Under the pieces are notes generated by a model. It was given only the letters and a program-made list of their open reading frames with translations, did no database searches and was not told the origin of the DNA. Below, piece by piece: positions 12,223 to 26,209 of a stretch of DNA of 60,000 bases (its first letter is position 1; each line of letters starts with the position of its first letter). Position numbers and translations under genes: made by a program. This DNA is from Lineus longissimus (Eukaryota; Nemertea; Pilidiophora; Heteronemertea; Lineidae): assembly GCF_910592395.1 (NCBI RefSeq), contig NC_088326.1, positions 10,981,001 to 11,041,000 of the forward strand, read 5' to 3'.

Positions 12223-12227
12223 TTGGG

Positions 12228-12320
12228 TTTAAGGAATTGATACTGAACTGGAGGTATTGATTGTCTCACCCAGACAGCGAGGGTGGAGCTAAAATGTAGA
12301 CCAAGCCAATATGAGACAGC
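12228..12320 (+). repeat. Dispersed repeat family 'AATTGATAC', copy 1
   Basis: Begins TTTAAGGAATTGATACTGAA, then GGAGGTATTGATTGTCTCAC and a GGAGCTAAAATGTAG-CCAA end. The same order of blocks occurs at 24638, 34556 and, inverted, 19095. Confidence 0.75.
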
Positions 12321-12449
12321 CTTTTTATCAGTATACTATTTACCTCTATGATCAGATAGAGTCGGGGCCTGGAGCGCTGCACCCTGCCTCTTTAGTACTA
12401 ACCTTGCCCTTTTCTGCGATGTCCTGTCGAATTTGCAGCAGGAACACTG

Positions 12450-13430
12450 AGGCGATATGATGCTATCTTAGGAGGCATTATGACGCCGGGATTCTAGGGC
12501 ACTGAGAGATAATGCCAACTAGCTTATGCTAACTAGCATGATCGTCTTCTGAAATGTCACAGGATTGGGCGGATCTGGTATCGTAGTCGTCGAATGTGAT
12601 ATTGTCAATCGTATCAGTGACAAGTTGGGGGCTCGGTCAGCTCAAACAGATATCATGATGCCAGCTTAGCAGGCATTATGACGTTGATAATTCGAGGGCA
12701 TTGACAAGACTGACAGATACTGACAGATACTCAACAAAAAAACATCACAGTCCATTTCAAACCATGCCCTTTCCATGATCATATGGATATAAAAATAGCT
12801 GGAGCATAAAAAATCTGGGGTCAATGTCCGAGACAGAAATGTCAACCGGATGAGGTTCGTGTTGAAGTAGCATCATATTCCAGACAGAGATGATGAAGGT
12901 AATCACTGATCTGAATCTGATGGTTATTCTTTAGTAACCTACTTGACTGTCCTAATGTCCACCATGTCTGACATCCTGGATACAGTTCTGAATATATTGG
13001 ACGTGATCTGATGAATGGGAAATGTTTCAATGATCAGGCGAATCCTGTTGCAGTCCAATGCTGAAGAGCCAGGGTGACAGAGTTGGCTACCCGAAAGTTC
13101 TTTGGCAGGGTGCTAGAAGCATATTTTGGTGCGATTAGACTTCATTTTAGCTATGTCCAGGTTGGCAGCGACTCGTGTGTTGTCGCACAACAGCGAAACC
13201 ATCTGTCCAATTGCTTACGTCTTGTCCGGTTGCTAAAACATGGAGGAAAAAAGATTACTCGCCCCGCCTGACAAGAAGCATAGTCAAGAACCCTGGATGG
13301 TGATGAAGGTGATCATTGATAAAACTCAGACATGGGTCTATGCCTTGTACTTGACCATCTTGGTATACTGGGTACAGACGTGGAAAAATTGGATGTAATC
13401 AGATATATAGGAAATGTCTGGGTTGATATA
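12450..13430. repeat. Diverged internal duplications
   Basis: AGGCATTATGACG followed by ATTC-AGGGCA occurs at about 12473 and 12669. A second pair, GATGAAGGT-ATCA-TGAT with a related continuation to GGAAATGT, is at about 12889 and 13302. Two GACAGATACT repeats lie at 12711-12732. The open frames here have no family resemblance. Confidence 0.55.
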
Positions 13431-16400
13431 ATTGGATCACCGTTTGATCATATGCTACATGGATGGCTCACTGATGAAGCCAGTATAGTCCAATGTAGTT
13501 CAATGGAAGACATGGTATGAACCCCGATGCACATGAGGCTACTGAATTAAGCCATTACCTCAAAGTTTCAGCAAGATAGATATCATTCAAAACACTATTG
13601 AGTTGAGCATCAACTAGGACATTATAAGGTCTCAAAACAATATTGGGTGATTTTGATGTGAGTAGGAGGAAACTGGAGACCCCGGATGAAACCTACGTGA
13701 TCGAAGAGAGTTGCCCACTCTATCACATGAGTCTACTGGGACCCTCGGGATATCGGACCCAGGACCTCAGAGCTTCGCTTGTTCATTTGGAAATGCAATT
13801 ATAAGTTCTCCTGGGAGCGAACCTGGGTCCTATCGCATCGTAGCCAGAAGTGACTACTGGGCTATGAGGCTCCTTATATTTGCCACTAATGAAAACAGGG
13901 AGGACGATGAAGGAAAATGCAGCAAAGTCAGGGTGGCCTGCCCTGCTAAAACTCTCCTGCTGAAACGCTATCTTTCATTGTGAGTCAGAACCCATTATCA
14001 TCTAAGAGAGATGTCAGTTATTCTAAATCCAAAGTGGGATCAATGTCTGGATTAATGTTGAAGATTGAGTGTCCTTGACTGTCACAGTCTTAATCTTTCA
14101 TGGAGAGTTGGATGCGTTCTGCAGATTATGACTCATGATATGAGCCACTACAACCTACTGGTTGCAGTTTCTGACAGAGTCTGAGAACGTCAGACTTGCC
14201 TTTGCATCATTTGCATAGGTCAGGGGGCGACCCAGGTCAGGGAGCCAGAAAAAGAGGGGCCGCCCCGCACTTAGCACTCAAATTCCTGGTTGATTTCAGA
14301 GATTTTTCTGAACAAACAGGAAAGGGGGCATGACATTGCCCCTAGATCCGCTTCTGTCGGTGATCAGGTCTGTAGAGCTCAAGACTCGGCGACGAATCGA
14401 AATTTTGGCAAGGTCGTCCTTGAACCAAAGCTGTGCACAAATGAAAAATAAACCTAAACTGAAAGGGGCAGACCTTTTGTCTGGATTCCCCTATCTGACT
14501 CAAGACGTCAGATCCCACCGGTTGCTCAGGATGTCATTAGATACCCGTTAGCATTCTCGCTGGGGCTAATACACCCGAGGCTAGTAATCTGTAGCGCGCA
14601 ACGGTATACTATTTCAATGCTGAGCAACGTGACTAAGAGAGGTTATTATGATTAAGGATCTTGTCTTCAGATGCGGGATTCGGCATTTGTTGTGAGTCAT
14701 TTTCGTCTTCTGCGTTCAATGTTGGCCTTGGTAATCTCAATTCTGTAGCAGTCACATAGGCAACCGTAGGGGGAAGTTCATCCAGTGGTCCCCACAGCTT
14801 GGTCTTCAGTTGTGTTCCCTCTGGCCATGGATTTGGGGTTTAGCTAATTCGGGCTAGTCCTGTAGTATGTGGGGTGGAGTTTGGTTGGCACTCCTGTACT
14901 GGAACAGTGCTGTCCATTATGTCAAGTCTTGATTGCTGTGTTCAGTTCGTGGGGATAAAGGATTGTGACCTCCCTTCTGTTGTAGAGTCGGAGAGCATCC
15001 AACATTAGTTTGTGACTGCCTTCAATCTGCCGGGAGACTTGAGTTCATATGTGACCCGTCATAGCAAAACCTGAATGAAGTAAACATTTTGTTCTAATCT
15101 TCCATTTGCTGTGCGAAACACCAAAGATTAGAGTGGCATCTTTTCGTGGAATAAAGTATAGTTGTGTTCTTCTTGACACACAATACAACAGGATGACTTG
15201 GTTTTGGGTAACTTTCTAAAACAACAGCCTGTTAGCGTAGGCCTCGGTGTGGCCTGAAACAACAGACACAAACTTTCTCAACTTCTTTGTACATATCAGC
15301 TTTTGTAAGTGATATATTTGTAAAAACAGGCATGTATACCTTTGCGTTGAAATAGGAACAAGGAAGATTAGGACAGATTTACCATTGTTAGAGGATTCGT
15401 TTACCAACTAACAAGGTATCAGATATTGTGAGTAATGAACTTCGTCAACACAGCAATTCCTTTACGATGAAAAAATGAATCAAAACATCTGACAGATAAA
15501 CCAGTCTGGCGTGTAGGTTAGATTCTGTGACAGATGAAACGAACACACCACTGACATTTCAGACTCTTTGAGCTCTGCACATTTGTATTTAAATATAGTA
15601 AGTAAAAGTGAAATTAAACTTGTGAGGGGCCGATTCCACTTTGTATATAAATGTTCAAGAGTGCCCCCAACTTAATATGCCTCACTGGGAGGTAATGTGA
15701 TGACTAAAACCAAATTCATACGGCCGTCGGCGTCGGCTTTTTGTTTTGTGATAGTGCAATGACTTGCATATCAAATGGCTGCTCTCAATAACTGATCGCC
15801 ACGGATTCTGTCTGATCCCCTCTGTGGTTTGTGAGTGACTTTCTGACAAGTGCGACCACAACGCAGGCACTCGGCAAGTACAGCTGAGTAGAAGTAAAAT
15901 ACAAAAGAATCTCCCTCGTTACGGCGCGGATAAATTAGTCTGGTCTGATCCCGTTTACCAATTTTGATCCGACAAAGGTGCCGAAGCACCTCTCAATCAC
16001 TCGGTGTTGGTTTATGATAACCTAACTATTTGCAAAAAATATTGACTTCACGTCGGGTTACCGTCAATTCTTGACAGTCGCCATTCAGGCGATTCCGATT
16101 GGATATTCGGGATCAAACAGAGTGTGATTGGATATCGCCCCAGTGGTTGATGGGCACGGACCATCTTGTTAGCGTAGCTGATAAAACTTGTTACCGGCTG
16201 CCTTTGTCCGGTTTGACAGTTTGGTAAAAAGTGCCGGGATGGGTCTTTTGAATATAAGACCCCTCGTGAGGGTGTATGGTGAACTTATCTGTCATATTTG
16301 ATGGATTTGGTGATCAGTTTCGAGGCGAGACTTTCTGATATGGCAAGATAATTATGACCCTTGATGTTTTGATTCCTAGACTCCTTTGAGGCCTTTGAGT

Positions 16401-18225
16401 CAACACCGCGGTTGGCACTAGTCGGAACAAACTTTCCAGATTTTGAATCTCGTTTAATATCACGTCACATCATTTTGACCCCACCCCGAAAACAACATGT
16501 CACTCATTGAAAAAGGCTACTTGGGTCAAAGCTGGTCAGGGTTAACTGTCAACATATTTAGTCGAATTTGATATTTCAATATCAATCTCATTGAAATCTC
16601 CAATTTGAGATCTCAAATTAGAATGCAATTAGAGAAATTTAGGAGTGTAATGCTCACCATCTGGCAGTGACTCTGCCTCCTACGAGCTACATGTACTATG
16701 AATTATATGACCATTCATCATTAGATTACTGCAAACTGCACCCATAGTCACTGAGAGAAAGACCCCATTACCACCACAGAGACCTCACACCAACATCAAC
16801 TGGTCTCACAACGACCTCACGGCAACATCAATTGGACTAGACACGCTAGCTCGGTGCAAATGTCGGGGAGTCCACCCGCATAATGAATGCAATAACTGTC
16901 GACAAACAAGTCCTACTAGCAAGTTAATTGCTGTAAACACCTTACATTTCGTAAACTCCACCTTGACTTGGTCAAAAGTCCTCATACGGTTCGTCCAGGA
17001 GTTTGGAAATATATAGAGCTGTTGATGTAAACTTTGGTTGGAATTATTTTTGATGGCTCAGAGAATGGACGTGACAACGATCATTCATTTCGTCAACAGA
17101 ATCCAAATGGAAGTCGATGTTGCCTTTTATAGATAAGTCCGCAAGTATCTCATACATTTTCATTTGATGAATATGAATTTTGATTTGAGGATGTCGTTCT
17201 CTTCATCAGGTAAGGTTATTCGGTACAACTATAGCCAAGTACCATATCCGTTATATGCATGTGAACTGCCCACTATTACTATACACCGTGGGGCAATAAT
17301 TGTACCACTTTACCTTACATCATGTTGATATCGCTTGCTACTGACTTATTTGTACTCTGGTGCAGCTCGTTACTGATAAAATGTACCAAGTTTCATTTAA
17401 CACTTCAAATGAAATCTATCCACTCTTCCCAAATCCGTCAAGGGAGTTGTGTCGATTTCTCTGTGCAGCTATAAAAAAGTGGAAAAACTACTTTCTTGAC
17501 ACTATTGCCTCAGTATATTTTGTCGATATAAGTGAACTAATGTAGCCCTTGAGTTAGAGTGAAGTGTTCAAAACTTGATTTTAAGTGCGGTGTCTGTTTC
17601 TCTGCATCCTGAGATTCAGGGCTTTTCACTCGGCACTTACTGGGCTGACACCCTGAGTAGACCCATTAGCCTCCAGTGGGATTGTCCAGTGGCTGTTCTC
17701 CGACACCACAGAACCCCGTCATTCGAGGGATAAATATGTACCAAATTTTGTCACAAAAACCTTTTTGAATAACTACAAACTACTTTCTTGTTACAAAGAG
17801 GATAAACTCTTCTTATAAGATCTGCAGTCTAAACTTTCTCCTGAGAAGCTTGCGAGGGCCCAGGTGACTTAAATGCAGATCTACGCCGTCTATTTTCCTT
17901 TCGACCAGTACTGTTGCATGCATATTGATGAAAAGTAATATGATAGTTATGGGACCAATTTGGACAGCGCTGTGGTTCAATACCCCAGGCGATCTTCAAC
18001 ACATATTATTGCTTTTTGCTACATTTGTATGCAAAACCTTCCCTGACGAGGCCCAAAAATCGGCCAACTTTATGGCTGCTCATTGTAGCCGAGGTGGAAC
18101 TTCATGAATTCACAATATGTTTGGCGCTATTCTGATGATATGTTTGCAATTTCAGCCACAATAAAAGTTTCGTTTAGTACCTTGTAGGGGATAAGAGGTC
18201 ATGCGTTGGTTTTGCGATGATTTTA
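13431..18225. other. Unannotated intronic DNA
   Basis: No gene or mobile element recognised. Small details: a two-copy ACGACCTCAC/GACCTCACACC repeat at about 16778-16850 and an AT-rich self-complementary stretch at 16560-16625. Confidence 0.5.
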
Positions 18226-18230
18226 AAGAT

Positions 18231-18480
18231 GGAATACTAGGTGACGCAAAATAGACTACACACTTTTGATTTTGAATAACTCAATAATAGTCAAAGATAT
18301 TCTTAAACGAATCTTGTGAGAGCCAAAAGGCTGAATTCTGAAATCAAAAAAGAATTTCAGATACAGCTAGGCAGTTCAAAAAAAGTCCAGATATTTCAAG
18401 GATGGACTACTAGGTGACACAAAAAAGACTACACTCTTTTTATTTTGAATAACTCAATTACTGTCGGAGATATTCTTGGG
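18231..18480. repeat. Two-copy duplication, 173 bp apart
   Basis: GGAATACTAGGTGAC and GGACTACTAGGTGAC start the two copies at 18231 and 18404. Each is followed by AGACTACAC, TTTTGAATAACTCAAT and GATATTCTT. Confidence 0.85.
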
Positions 18481-20590
18481 CCACATGAAACAGAGAAAAA
18501 TACTTTTTGAAATTCAATTTGTTTTATATCATTAACATTTGCACGAGCCATAAATCAACTGGATATTCTATATCTTTTTCTTCGCCTCTAGGAGATGAGA
18601 AATTCTGTGATGTCATCGAAAGCAGAAAAAAAACTTTTTAAGTCTCCTCCACGTTTATTTCAAGCAACGTTACCTCTGCATGCTATTTTCCATAACGACG
18701 GCATTAATAACACTGATCGCCCTCCAAATACCAATTAGGCTCGACCAGTCTGAAAAATGGCATCGAAATCTCCGTGGAACAACCAGCTTCAAGATGGCTA
18801 ATTGCCTTGTAGGTTTGGTATGCGCGGCAGTACCTCGAATGGCCATCGTCTAAAATACAAGGTATTGTCTTCGTGAGGCAAAAAAGAAAAACTTGCCTTT
18901 GCTCCGAATCAACTGCGACATTTCTTCCGGTATTCTGCTGGCAAATTTTGCATCAAGGCAAAAAAAACGCTGCGAGATGTGATGTCATTTAGTTACGCCT
19001 TCTCCCACTGACCCATCACGTCGATGACAACCCGAAAGTAATCTTTTTCACAGGCACCCCTTTAGCGACCTCCCCAAGTCAACAAGTCGTATTTAGCCCC
19101 ACACTCCAGTTCGGTATCAATTGGTATCAATTCCTTAAGCTATCGGGCCAAACGACCGCAAGCAATCAGGGCAGAGATCAAGCATTGTTAGAGTACCGTG
19201 ACTTGTGCAGAGATGCAGGGATCAGGAAAATAATTAGAAATTAGAATCGCATGTAGTTGGATCTCTTACAGATTCCTGCAGATTTTGGTCAATAGCTTCG
19301 AGGATTGATTTCAGGCTTGATATTGACCTGGAATCCGATTTGGATTTTGCTTTCATTTATTTCCGTGAATGAGGCATTTTAGAATGATGAAGCGATTGAG
19401 TTTCGAAAATATATTCGTGCCTCTAAAGATCGTGATTGTACCCCTTTGCACAAAAATCACAAAAATGTCAGGCTCGCAAAAATGTCTATAGAAGGAGTCT
19501 ATAGTATCCTTGTTACCCCCTGACCTCTGAGAGTTTAGTGGAGGGGGCATGTTGATCATATCGACTTTCTGATTGATCCTTTCCCTAATTTGTTCGAAAA
19601 CATTTTGCCAGGCTTGGCAGGAAGCAATATCGGGTAAGACCCTGAATGGTGATCGGACAGACGAATTTTAGACGACTCTGTCTCCTCATCTCGTCTTGTT
19701 GGACATTCCGTACAATCGTAACTTGCCCATCCCTGATATAGATCAGTGAACCCAGACGAAACCTGCTTGGGTTTCTTACGAGAAGCCATGTTCTGGGAAA
19801 CAGAGCATGAAAATGTGGTGGACGAGGCATGAAAACATTGAAGAAATCAGCAACGTGTTGCGGAAGAGAGTATCTTATCTCGTTGGGGCACGTCTGGGAA
19901 GAACTAATGATCATGTTTGTCGGAAAGAAATGTCGCCGTGATGGTAGGAGTGACTCATGCGCGAGGGTTGTGAGATCAGATGGCAGCCGTAATACTAATA
20001 GGTGAAATGACGAAAGTACCTCTAACAAATGAAAAAAGCTTTCTTGTTGCAGTTGTCTTTTTGGTAAAAATTCATTGATTTTTGGGAATTTTTTTCATCG
20101 TGACTTCAACACCTGATTTGAAATTTCACCCGACATGTTCTGATGTATTTTCTTTGATGATGCGAACTTTACAGTTTTGAAAAAATACACTGAAGCTGCT
20201 TCTGAGCATTTGAAGGCTTTAGTTTTGGCACGTAATTTGATTTTATGCTCAGTTAACCCTTTTGCTGCAGCAGCCACTTCTGGCCTTTCCCATCTCGTGC
20301 GGACAGTGCATACCAACACAATTGGGTAATATGATTTCACAACCTTTCGTCGAATTTGCCTGAGTGGGCAATTATCAAATTACGATTTTGAGACTTGAGT
20401 CAACTAAGTTTTATAAATGTCTTCAACTCGATGCGATCTCAACTCAATTACTCCAGTCATATCTATGACAGTATTGGTTTTTCCACGATTGTCGCTCATT
20501 TCCGCGATTTGGCGCTTATACGATTAGAAGACGTATTATCGAATCAAGCTGTATGTAATATAACTAATGCTGCCAATGGTTAATCTTGTT
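18481..20590. other. Unannotated intronic DNA with an orphan minus-strand open frame
   Basis: Apart from an inverted dispersed repeat near 19095, nothing is recognised. Two overlapping minus-strand frames (19556-19789 and 19585-20028, the longer 147 codons) have no motif or family resemblance, so I do not call a gene. Confidence 0.45.
19095..19150 (-). repeat. Dispersed repeat family 'AATTGATAC', copy 2 (inverted, partial)
   Basis: Read on the minus strand it gives CTTAAGGAATTGATACCAAT, then TTGATACCGAACTGGAGTGT, matching the start of the copies at 12228 and 24638. Confidence 0.6.
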
Positions 20591-20599
20591 TCTCACGTC

Positions 20600-21360
20600 C
20601 CCTAGGGTCACCCGGGATTAATCGAAAGCGTGACGACTCGTCCGATTGTCAGTTTAAATCAAAAATGGATTTTCATCAGGGGGAGCACAGTGTTATGGAA
20701 TTCTTGTCCTGCGACATTCTTTAAATATTTTGATAATCGGCAAACGCTGTCTGGAAAACATTTTTGAATATGGCAGAATTTTGATATGCAAGCCTGAGGG
20801 TCTAAAAATTTATCGCGTAACTGTAACAACTTGTTGTTCAAATAAAAAAATTGGAAGATTTTTGAGTCGGGTTTTGGGAATTTTCTCCGCGTTTTTATAC
20901 ATTTTGATCACTAGCCAAAACAGTTGATAAAAGATGTATGGTTTTATAAGATATGACTGAATATCTTGGTTCTGTCCACCCTGGGTTTGGGGGTCATCCA
21001 AAAAATAATCTAATGCGTGAAAACCTTTTTCATCAAATAAAAAATGGATTTTCAGATATATGCGTAGTGTAAATTTTAGGAATCTTCGCCTATTCTGATA
21101 TGATAACCAGGAATCATACTTGTGAATAGATGTTTTTCAGTGTTTATATCTCAGAAATTTCCTTCAAGTCATTCCCCCGCCCCATGATACCGCAAACAGT
21201 CCCCCCTTTAGACTGCCATGTCCCCTTTCTTTAATTCTCCCCTCAAGTAACGCATCATGAATGAAAACTAATAGAAATCTTTAAATTTTTCCTGGGGTCA
21301 ACTCTGGTTAATCGATTGCATGACAACTCGTTCACGTCAGATGAAAATGGATCTATAGAT
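20600..21360. repeat. Two diverged copies of a ~100 bp block
   Basis: A GGGTCA-CC-GG-TTAATCGA block followed by a TGAC-ACTCGT string and AAAATGGAT occurs at about 20606 and 21295. Another AAAAATGGATTTTCA string is at about 21040. Confidence 0.5.
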
Positions 21361-22794
21361 CGGAGAAATCACTATGGGGGATTCATTTCATATCAGAGAG
21401 TGTAATTAATTTAGCCACGCTTGGGTGGAGGTTGGGATGGATATAAGTTTGTTGCTGTCGTTGTTGATAAGAGTGTTTTTCGGGCAACCTGATATCTGAA
21501 CATAACTTTCAAGAATATTCTCTCTGCGCATGCCAGTATCGTCTTCCACGTTGTCTCAGCCACTCTACAATATACATTGCGATTGTGCTGTGAAATTAGA
21601 CTGAGAATGGCCACAACCACAGATGACCAGGGTTTCCGCCAGAGGGTGAAATGGGTAAAATTACTTACCCAAAATAAATCCTACGGTAAAGATACTTACA
21701 CAAAAAATCAGTTTGAAAGAGAAAATTAGTGAATTTATTGTTGATTGTACACGTTATGAGACTACAGAATGAATGCAGCTGCACTTAGAGAGTCGGAGTC
21801 AAGTCAGTGAGTCACATAAAGCCATCCAGATGTCAAATACCCGACTCAAAGCCGGTCACAACCCCATAGTCTCTGTCGTCAGGTGACAGGCTTCACTGGT
21901 CACTATTAGTCCATACCCAAAATAGTTTTTCTGGTGGAAACCCTTGATGAGTAGTACCGTTGCGGGCGAAATGATAAAAACATATGTTGTCTAAAATATA
22001 ACGGTGTCAGCAAGACATTTTGATGTGTTATTTTTACCAGGTCACACAATTTTGGCGACTGGAAGGCCAAAATTCTTATCAAAATGAAATGGCTTCGGCG
22101 AGGTCATTTGGAGGCAGAGACGGCCAATTCAGGCAGGGTCGAAACAACGTGATCAACAAGAAGAGTTCCGGTCATGCACAAGGAGAATGATAGTTATGTC
22201 ATTCGCTCATCTTCTTTTGTGGTGAACCTGAACAACTCTCCGAACATTCGTCACAAAATCTTAATCATGTGCTGACAAAGCTCGCAAAAAACATCCCCAA
22301 CATCAACCCAACAAACTTCAAATCTATATTTCTGTGGTATTCATTCCCCTTGATGTCTCTCAAATTCTATAAGCCATCTCCTCAACGAGAAAAATTCACG
22401 CGACGACGTCCACTTAAAAAATCATCGTCTTCCATTTGTATTGATTCCGTCATTTAGAAGGATTTGCCGCTACTCTCCGGTTTAAATCCGACTGATTTGC
22501 GGAACACTCGAGTTTAAATCTGTCCTGCTGATGCCAATTTGGAGATAATGTGAAGTATGTGCCGTTTCAAATGCTCGAGAGCCGATCAAGTTTTTTTCCA
22601 TTTTGGTTTCCTCTTCAGTTGAAGTATAAGTTCGTTAAATATCGAAGTTTCAGCCGGAAAAGTCCGATCATTTTGACTGCTCCATTAGGCTACTGAAAGT
22701 TAATGTTATGGTTTGCGTCACCCCCCTCACCTAATTTTGAGCTGCCACCAAAATAGTTCATCACTTTTATTCAACTTGGTTGTTTGACGCTCGG
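21361..22794. other. Unannotated intronic DNA
   Basis: No feature recognised. Confidence 0.5.
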
Positions 22795-22802
22795 TGTTTT
22801 CC

Positions 22803-23170
22803 CAATAAAAACTTCCAATCAAATAATTTAAAGCTAATCACAAATAGCTATCATATCTTTGACCAGTTGATAAAATATCTTCATATCTTCCTTTGAAATG
22901 AAATCCTCTCTCACTCTCGCAAAATCCAAAAATACTCTAAAGAAGGAAGACTAAGACTTAACATTGTTAAAAAAGTTCAATGATTCTTACAAGTTGATCG
23001 CTGTGCTAAAATCCCCTGATAAAACTTCCAATCAAATAATTTTAGCTAATCACAAATATCCATCATATCTTCGACCGGTTGATAAAACGTCCTTTGAAAT
23101 AACGTCCACTCTCATTCTCAAGAGAATTCATGCTGCGGGCATAAAATATCAATACACTAAAGGATCTATA
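22803..23170. repeat. Two-copy tandem duplication, ~215 bp period
   Basis: AAAACTTCCAATCAAATAAT occurs near 22808 and 23022. Both continue AGCTAATCACAAATA, TATCATATCTT-GACC-GTTGATAAAA and CCTTTGAAAT. Confidence 0.9.
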
Positions 23171-23363
23171 ACCGAGTGATTGAAATGGTCGGCAAAAATG
23201 ACGCCGATAACAATTTATGATTCGTGACGTGACATCAATGACTCGGGAAGCTCAATCAGGCTTTGATCTCGGCGATATCATCTCCATCGATTGCACCATG
23301 TTTTTTTGCCACCAGAGCGGCTCATCAGGAATTCAGACAACGCATTCTTGGTGAGTGATCATC

Positions 23364-23599
23364 TTAAAGACCTGAGCCATTCTTTAAGTATTTGGTATTT
23401 GAATTTGAAAATTTCAAATTGTGTATTATACGTACGAGATATAAACTTCAGCATTGCCGTTGTGTAGACTGATATACAAATACTATAAGTACCAAATTTT
23501 AATAAATTTGTATGCACAATAACTGCACTATAGCATTGTGTAAAACTGCATTTCAATTTTTCTGGACCACCAGTAATTACGAACAGCGTACTCCATTAA
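23364..23599. mobile_element. TTAA-flanked MITE family 2, copy 1 (236 bp)
   Basis: Bounded by TTAA at both sides. The internal body (GCCGTTGTGTAGAC, ATACAAATACTATA, ACTGCACTA-AGCATTGTG, CTGGACCACCAGTAATTA) is shared with 52328-52568. The left inverted repeat is eroded and the right (GCGTACTCC-TTAA) is intact. TTAA target sites are typical of piggyBac-like elements. Confidence 0.75.
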
Positions 23600-24637
23600 A
23601 GTACATGTAGGTTGAAGCCAAAAGAAATATAATGCACGAGGTAGATTGTTCTCTTGCTTCTTATAAAAGAACTCATCTTATCTTTTTAAAGAGGCTGATG
23701 AACCTAATTGGATCTGAAGAAAACATTACAGTGGGCGAGCAGCGACAATATTCAATCCAATGAGTGATAAGATATTGCCTGTGTGCGAGTAAAACTGGTA
23801 ATTGCTGAAGTTGATGTTCATGGAAGGTAACAGCGCGTCTGATTCTTTTCCAGGCACTCTGCAGTAACTTCAGCAATTTTTTCGCATGCGAAATTATCGC
23901 TGGTCAAAAATGTTAAACGTCAAACACCATATCTATGACATCATAGGCCCCACCCTTTGGATCTTGACGGTTAATCACCTCCGCTGCAAGTAGTCCATGG
24001 CAAAATGAAAAGTCACATCGCAGAAATCAGATATCAAAGAATTCATCCACCGGAGGAAATCGAAGTCTGTGGCGTCTGAGTATAGATTTTCTCAACACCG
24101 GCACCCGGGGCGATGCCCTCAAAACTAATCTCGCAAGCTACGGGGGTCATATTTAAAAAGGAACGTGGTCGTCGGCAGGTCGGCGGGATGGATTGGGTAC
24201 TAGACTGATTTCCCCTGGTAGCTGCTGCCGTCTTCATAGATGAAAGATTGATATATGTAGAGGTCAAAGAGTCGGATGAAATCGATGTTTTTTCATCAGG
24301 GTTATTCCTGTGTTGGTATTAGTGGGGATGAAGTCAAGTTAGCTGTTTAGGAAGTCAAGTTTGTGGAGAGATGAAAAACTAGTTGGCTGCCCGAGTTGAG
24401 TCTTTCGTGATTATTGGTACAGGAAATTAGAAATGCAGTTATACACAATGCTGTATTGCAGTTATAATGCATGCGAATTTGCTGAAACTTGATATTTATA
24501 GTATTTGCATATATATCTACCTATATATCTACCTATAAACGGCGTTGCTGAAATTTATTTTGTATTAACGCAATTAAATTTTTTTATTAATTCTCAATCA
24601 TAAATTTCAAATTTGAAACGAAAGGCGTATGGGTCTT
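23600..24637. other. Unannotated intronic DNA
   Basis: No gene seen. Short ATATATCTACCT direct repeats lie at about 24510-24535. Confidence 0.5.
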
Positions 24638-24745
24638 TAAGGAATTGATGCCATCTGGAAGTATTGGTTGTCTCACCAGGCACTGTCAGGGGGAGCTGAA
24701 ATGTTGGCCAAAACCGAGTCTCGTTGTATCAAGGGTTTGAGTGCA
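24638..24745 (+). repeat. Dispersed repeat family 'AATTGATAC', copy 3
   Basis: TTTAAGGAATTGATGCCATC, then GTATTGGTTGTCTCACC and GGGGGAGCTGAAATGTTGGC, in the same order as at 12228. Confidence 0.75.
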
Positions 24746-25264
24746 GGGCTGGAGAAGGGGAACATGAACTACTGATTTCCTCCACATGTTCTGTGAGATG
24801 GGGGTTTAGGATTTGCTTGAATATGATCATGGCCATGGAGTAGGCCCTATGATGTGTTAAGGGGTGGAAACCAAGATGTTCTGTTTTTATGAGTCTGGCA
24901 CTTTTTAAAAGCTCTACACCACACCAATCTAATAACGGAGAGATTTATCTCGTAAAAAGTTCCAACGCTACTTGTCTTTATCACACACCTGCAGCTCGTC
25001 ACCTAAAAAGATATAAATTTTAGCGCAAAACGAAATTCCATCGAGATAATTTGGAGCCAACATTCATTCCTAAATCATGTTGATAGTGGCTGCCTAGTTT
25101 GAAAAATTGTTGGACATTTTTATGAGAACTTAGTGGGGGGTTTCAGAGTGTTTAATTAAAGGTGTTGAATGGGAAGGTGCACGGATTGAATTCTTTGTAA
25201 CACTTGAAGTTGAGTGCAATCATTTAAGTGAAGTCCATGATCAGGTATGGTGTCCTGTCTATCC

Positions 25265-25370
25265 TTAAAGGGAGACTAAAGTCAGGAGCCATATGGGTTA
25301 GGTTAAGTTACACAAAGTCACTGATAGGGGTTTCTCCTATCTCACAGTACATCTGCGCAATTACACTTGT
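25265..25370 (+). mobile_element. TTAA MITE family 1, partial copy
   Basis: Starts TTAAAGGGAGACTAAAGTCA and continues GTTACACAAAGTCACTGATA, GGGGTTTCTC. The same text in reverse complement is found in the element at 50978-51195. The right end is not identifiable. Confidence 0.7.
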
Positions 25371-25479
25371 AAGGGAAATTTTTTATTTCTGAATCAAGTG
25401 AATTCACGTTCATGAATTTATGTCAATAGGACAGGGTTGTGGAAGAATTTCCGCAAATCATCTTTCCCACCTTCCAATA

Positions 25480-26200
25480 TAGTACTGTCTCTCGATCTGC
25501 CACCAAATGAATTGCTAATGCAACAAGTCATACTCGGATAGATACGAGTGTGGCTACTAACACTACTCAACTCATTTGCTAAACATTTCAGATGTGCTCG
25601 TAATAAATTGCAAGTAATGGTCGATATTATGAATGGCTTTGCTTTGTGCCATGGATTGTGTGTGGTAATATCCGGGTTTGCTGCAGATTCGAGTTCTGTC
25701 TCCACCACCAGGGTGCCAAGGTCTGACTTGACCACACCTCTAGGCTGTGGAGACTGTGGCTTTCTCGTATTGATCAAACAAAGTGGTACTGCCCTCGTCA
25801 GCTTCAGGAGTAATATTCAGCTCTGCTATCGTCCATAGAATTATAGCAATATCGGAGTCACCGCAGAGAGAATCCGACTTCTCCACTTGGCTGCAGGGGT
25901 CAGACTCCTACACACCTCTCGGCAGTGGATAAACATGGGTTTCAGGTGTGCTCGTAATGATTTGCAAGTGATGGTCGATAATATGAATGGCTTTGCTGTG
26001 TGCCATAGATTGTGTCTGGCAATATCCGGGTTCGCTGCAGCCAGTTCCGTCTCCATCATCAGCATGCAAAGGTCTCATTCTACCACACATCTATGCTGTA
26101 GAATCTACTGTGGGCCATCATAGAATTTATGATGGGCACTATGTGTTGAGCATGGTTTGTGCTGATTGTCATAGATTCTTCTGTGGGCCCATCACATGAT
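25480..26200. repeat. Two-copy tandem duplication, 354 bp period
   Basis: TGTGCTCGTAAT-A-TTGCAAGT followed by ATGGTCGATA and ATGAATGGCTTTGCT occurs at 25593 and 25947, and similarity runs on through CAATATCCGGGTT/AATATCCGGGTTTGCTGCAG. CATCATAGAATTTATGATGG-like palindromes at 26116-26200 close the block. The open frames on both strands are by-products. Confidence 0.85.
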
Positions 26201-26209
26201 TCTACAACG

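Noticed and set aside
13074-13520. Possible exons, including a chance KHG string that might resemble the EXT1 TCKHGK motif
   Set aside because: Flanking residues do not match EXT1, and the segment belongs to a duplicated non-coding block.
19556-20028. Overlapping minus-strand open frames, the longer 147 codons, one starting MASRKKPKQ
   Set aside because: No recognisable domain; the two frames overlap in different phases; no convincing donor follows the basic N-terminus. Length is within what chance gives in 60 kb.
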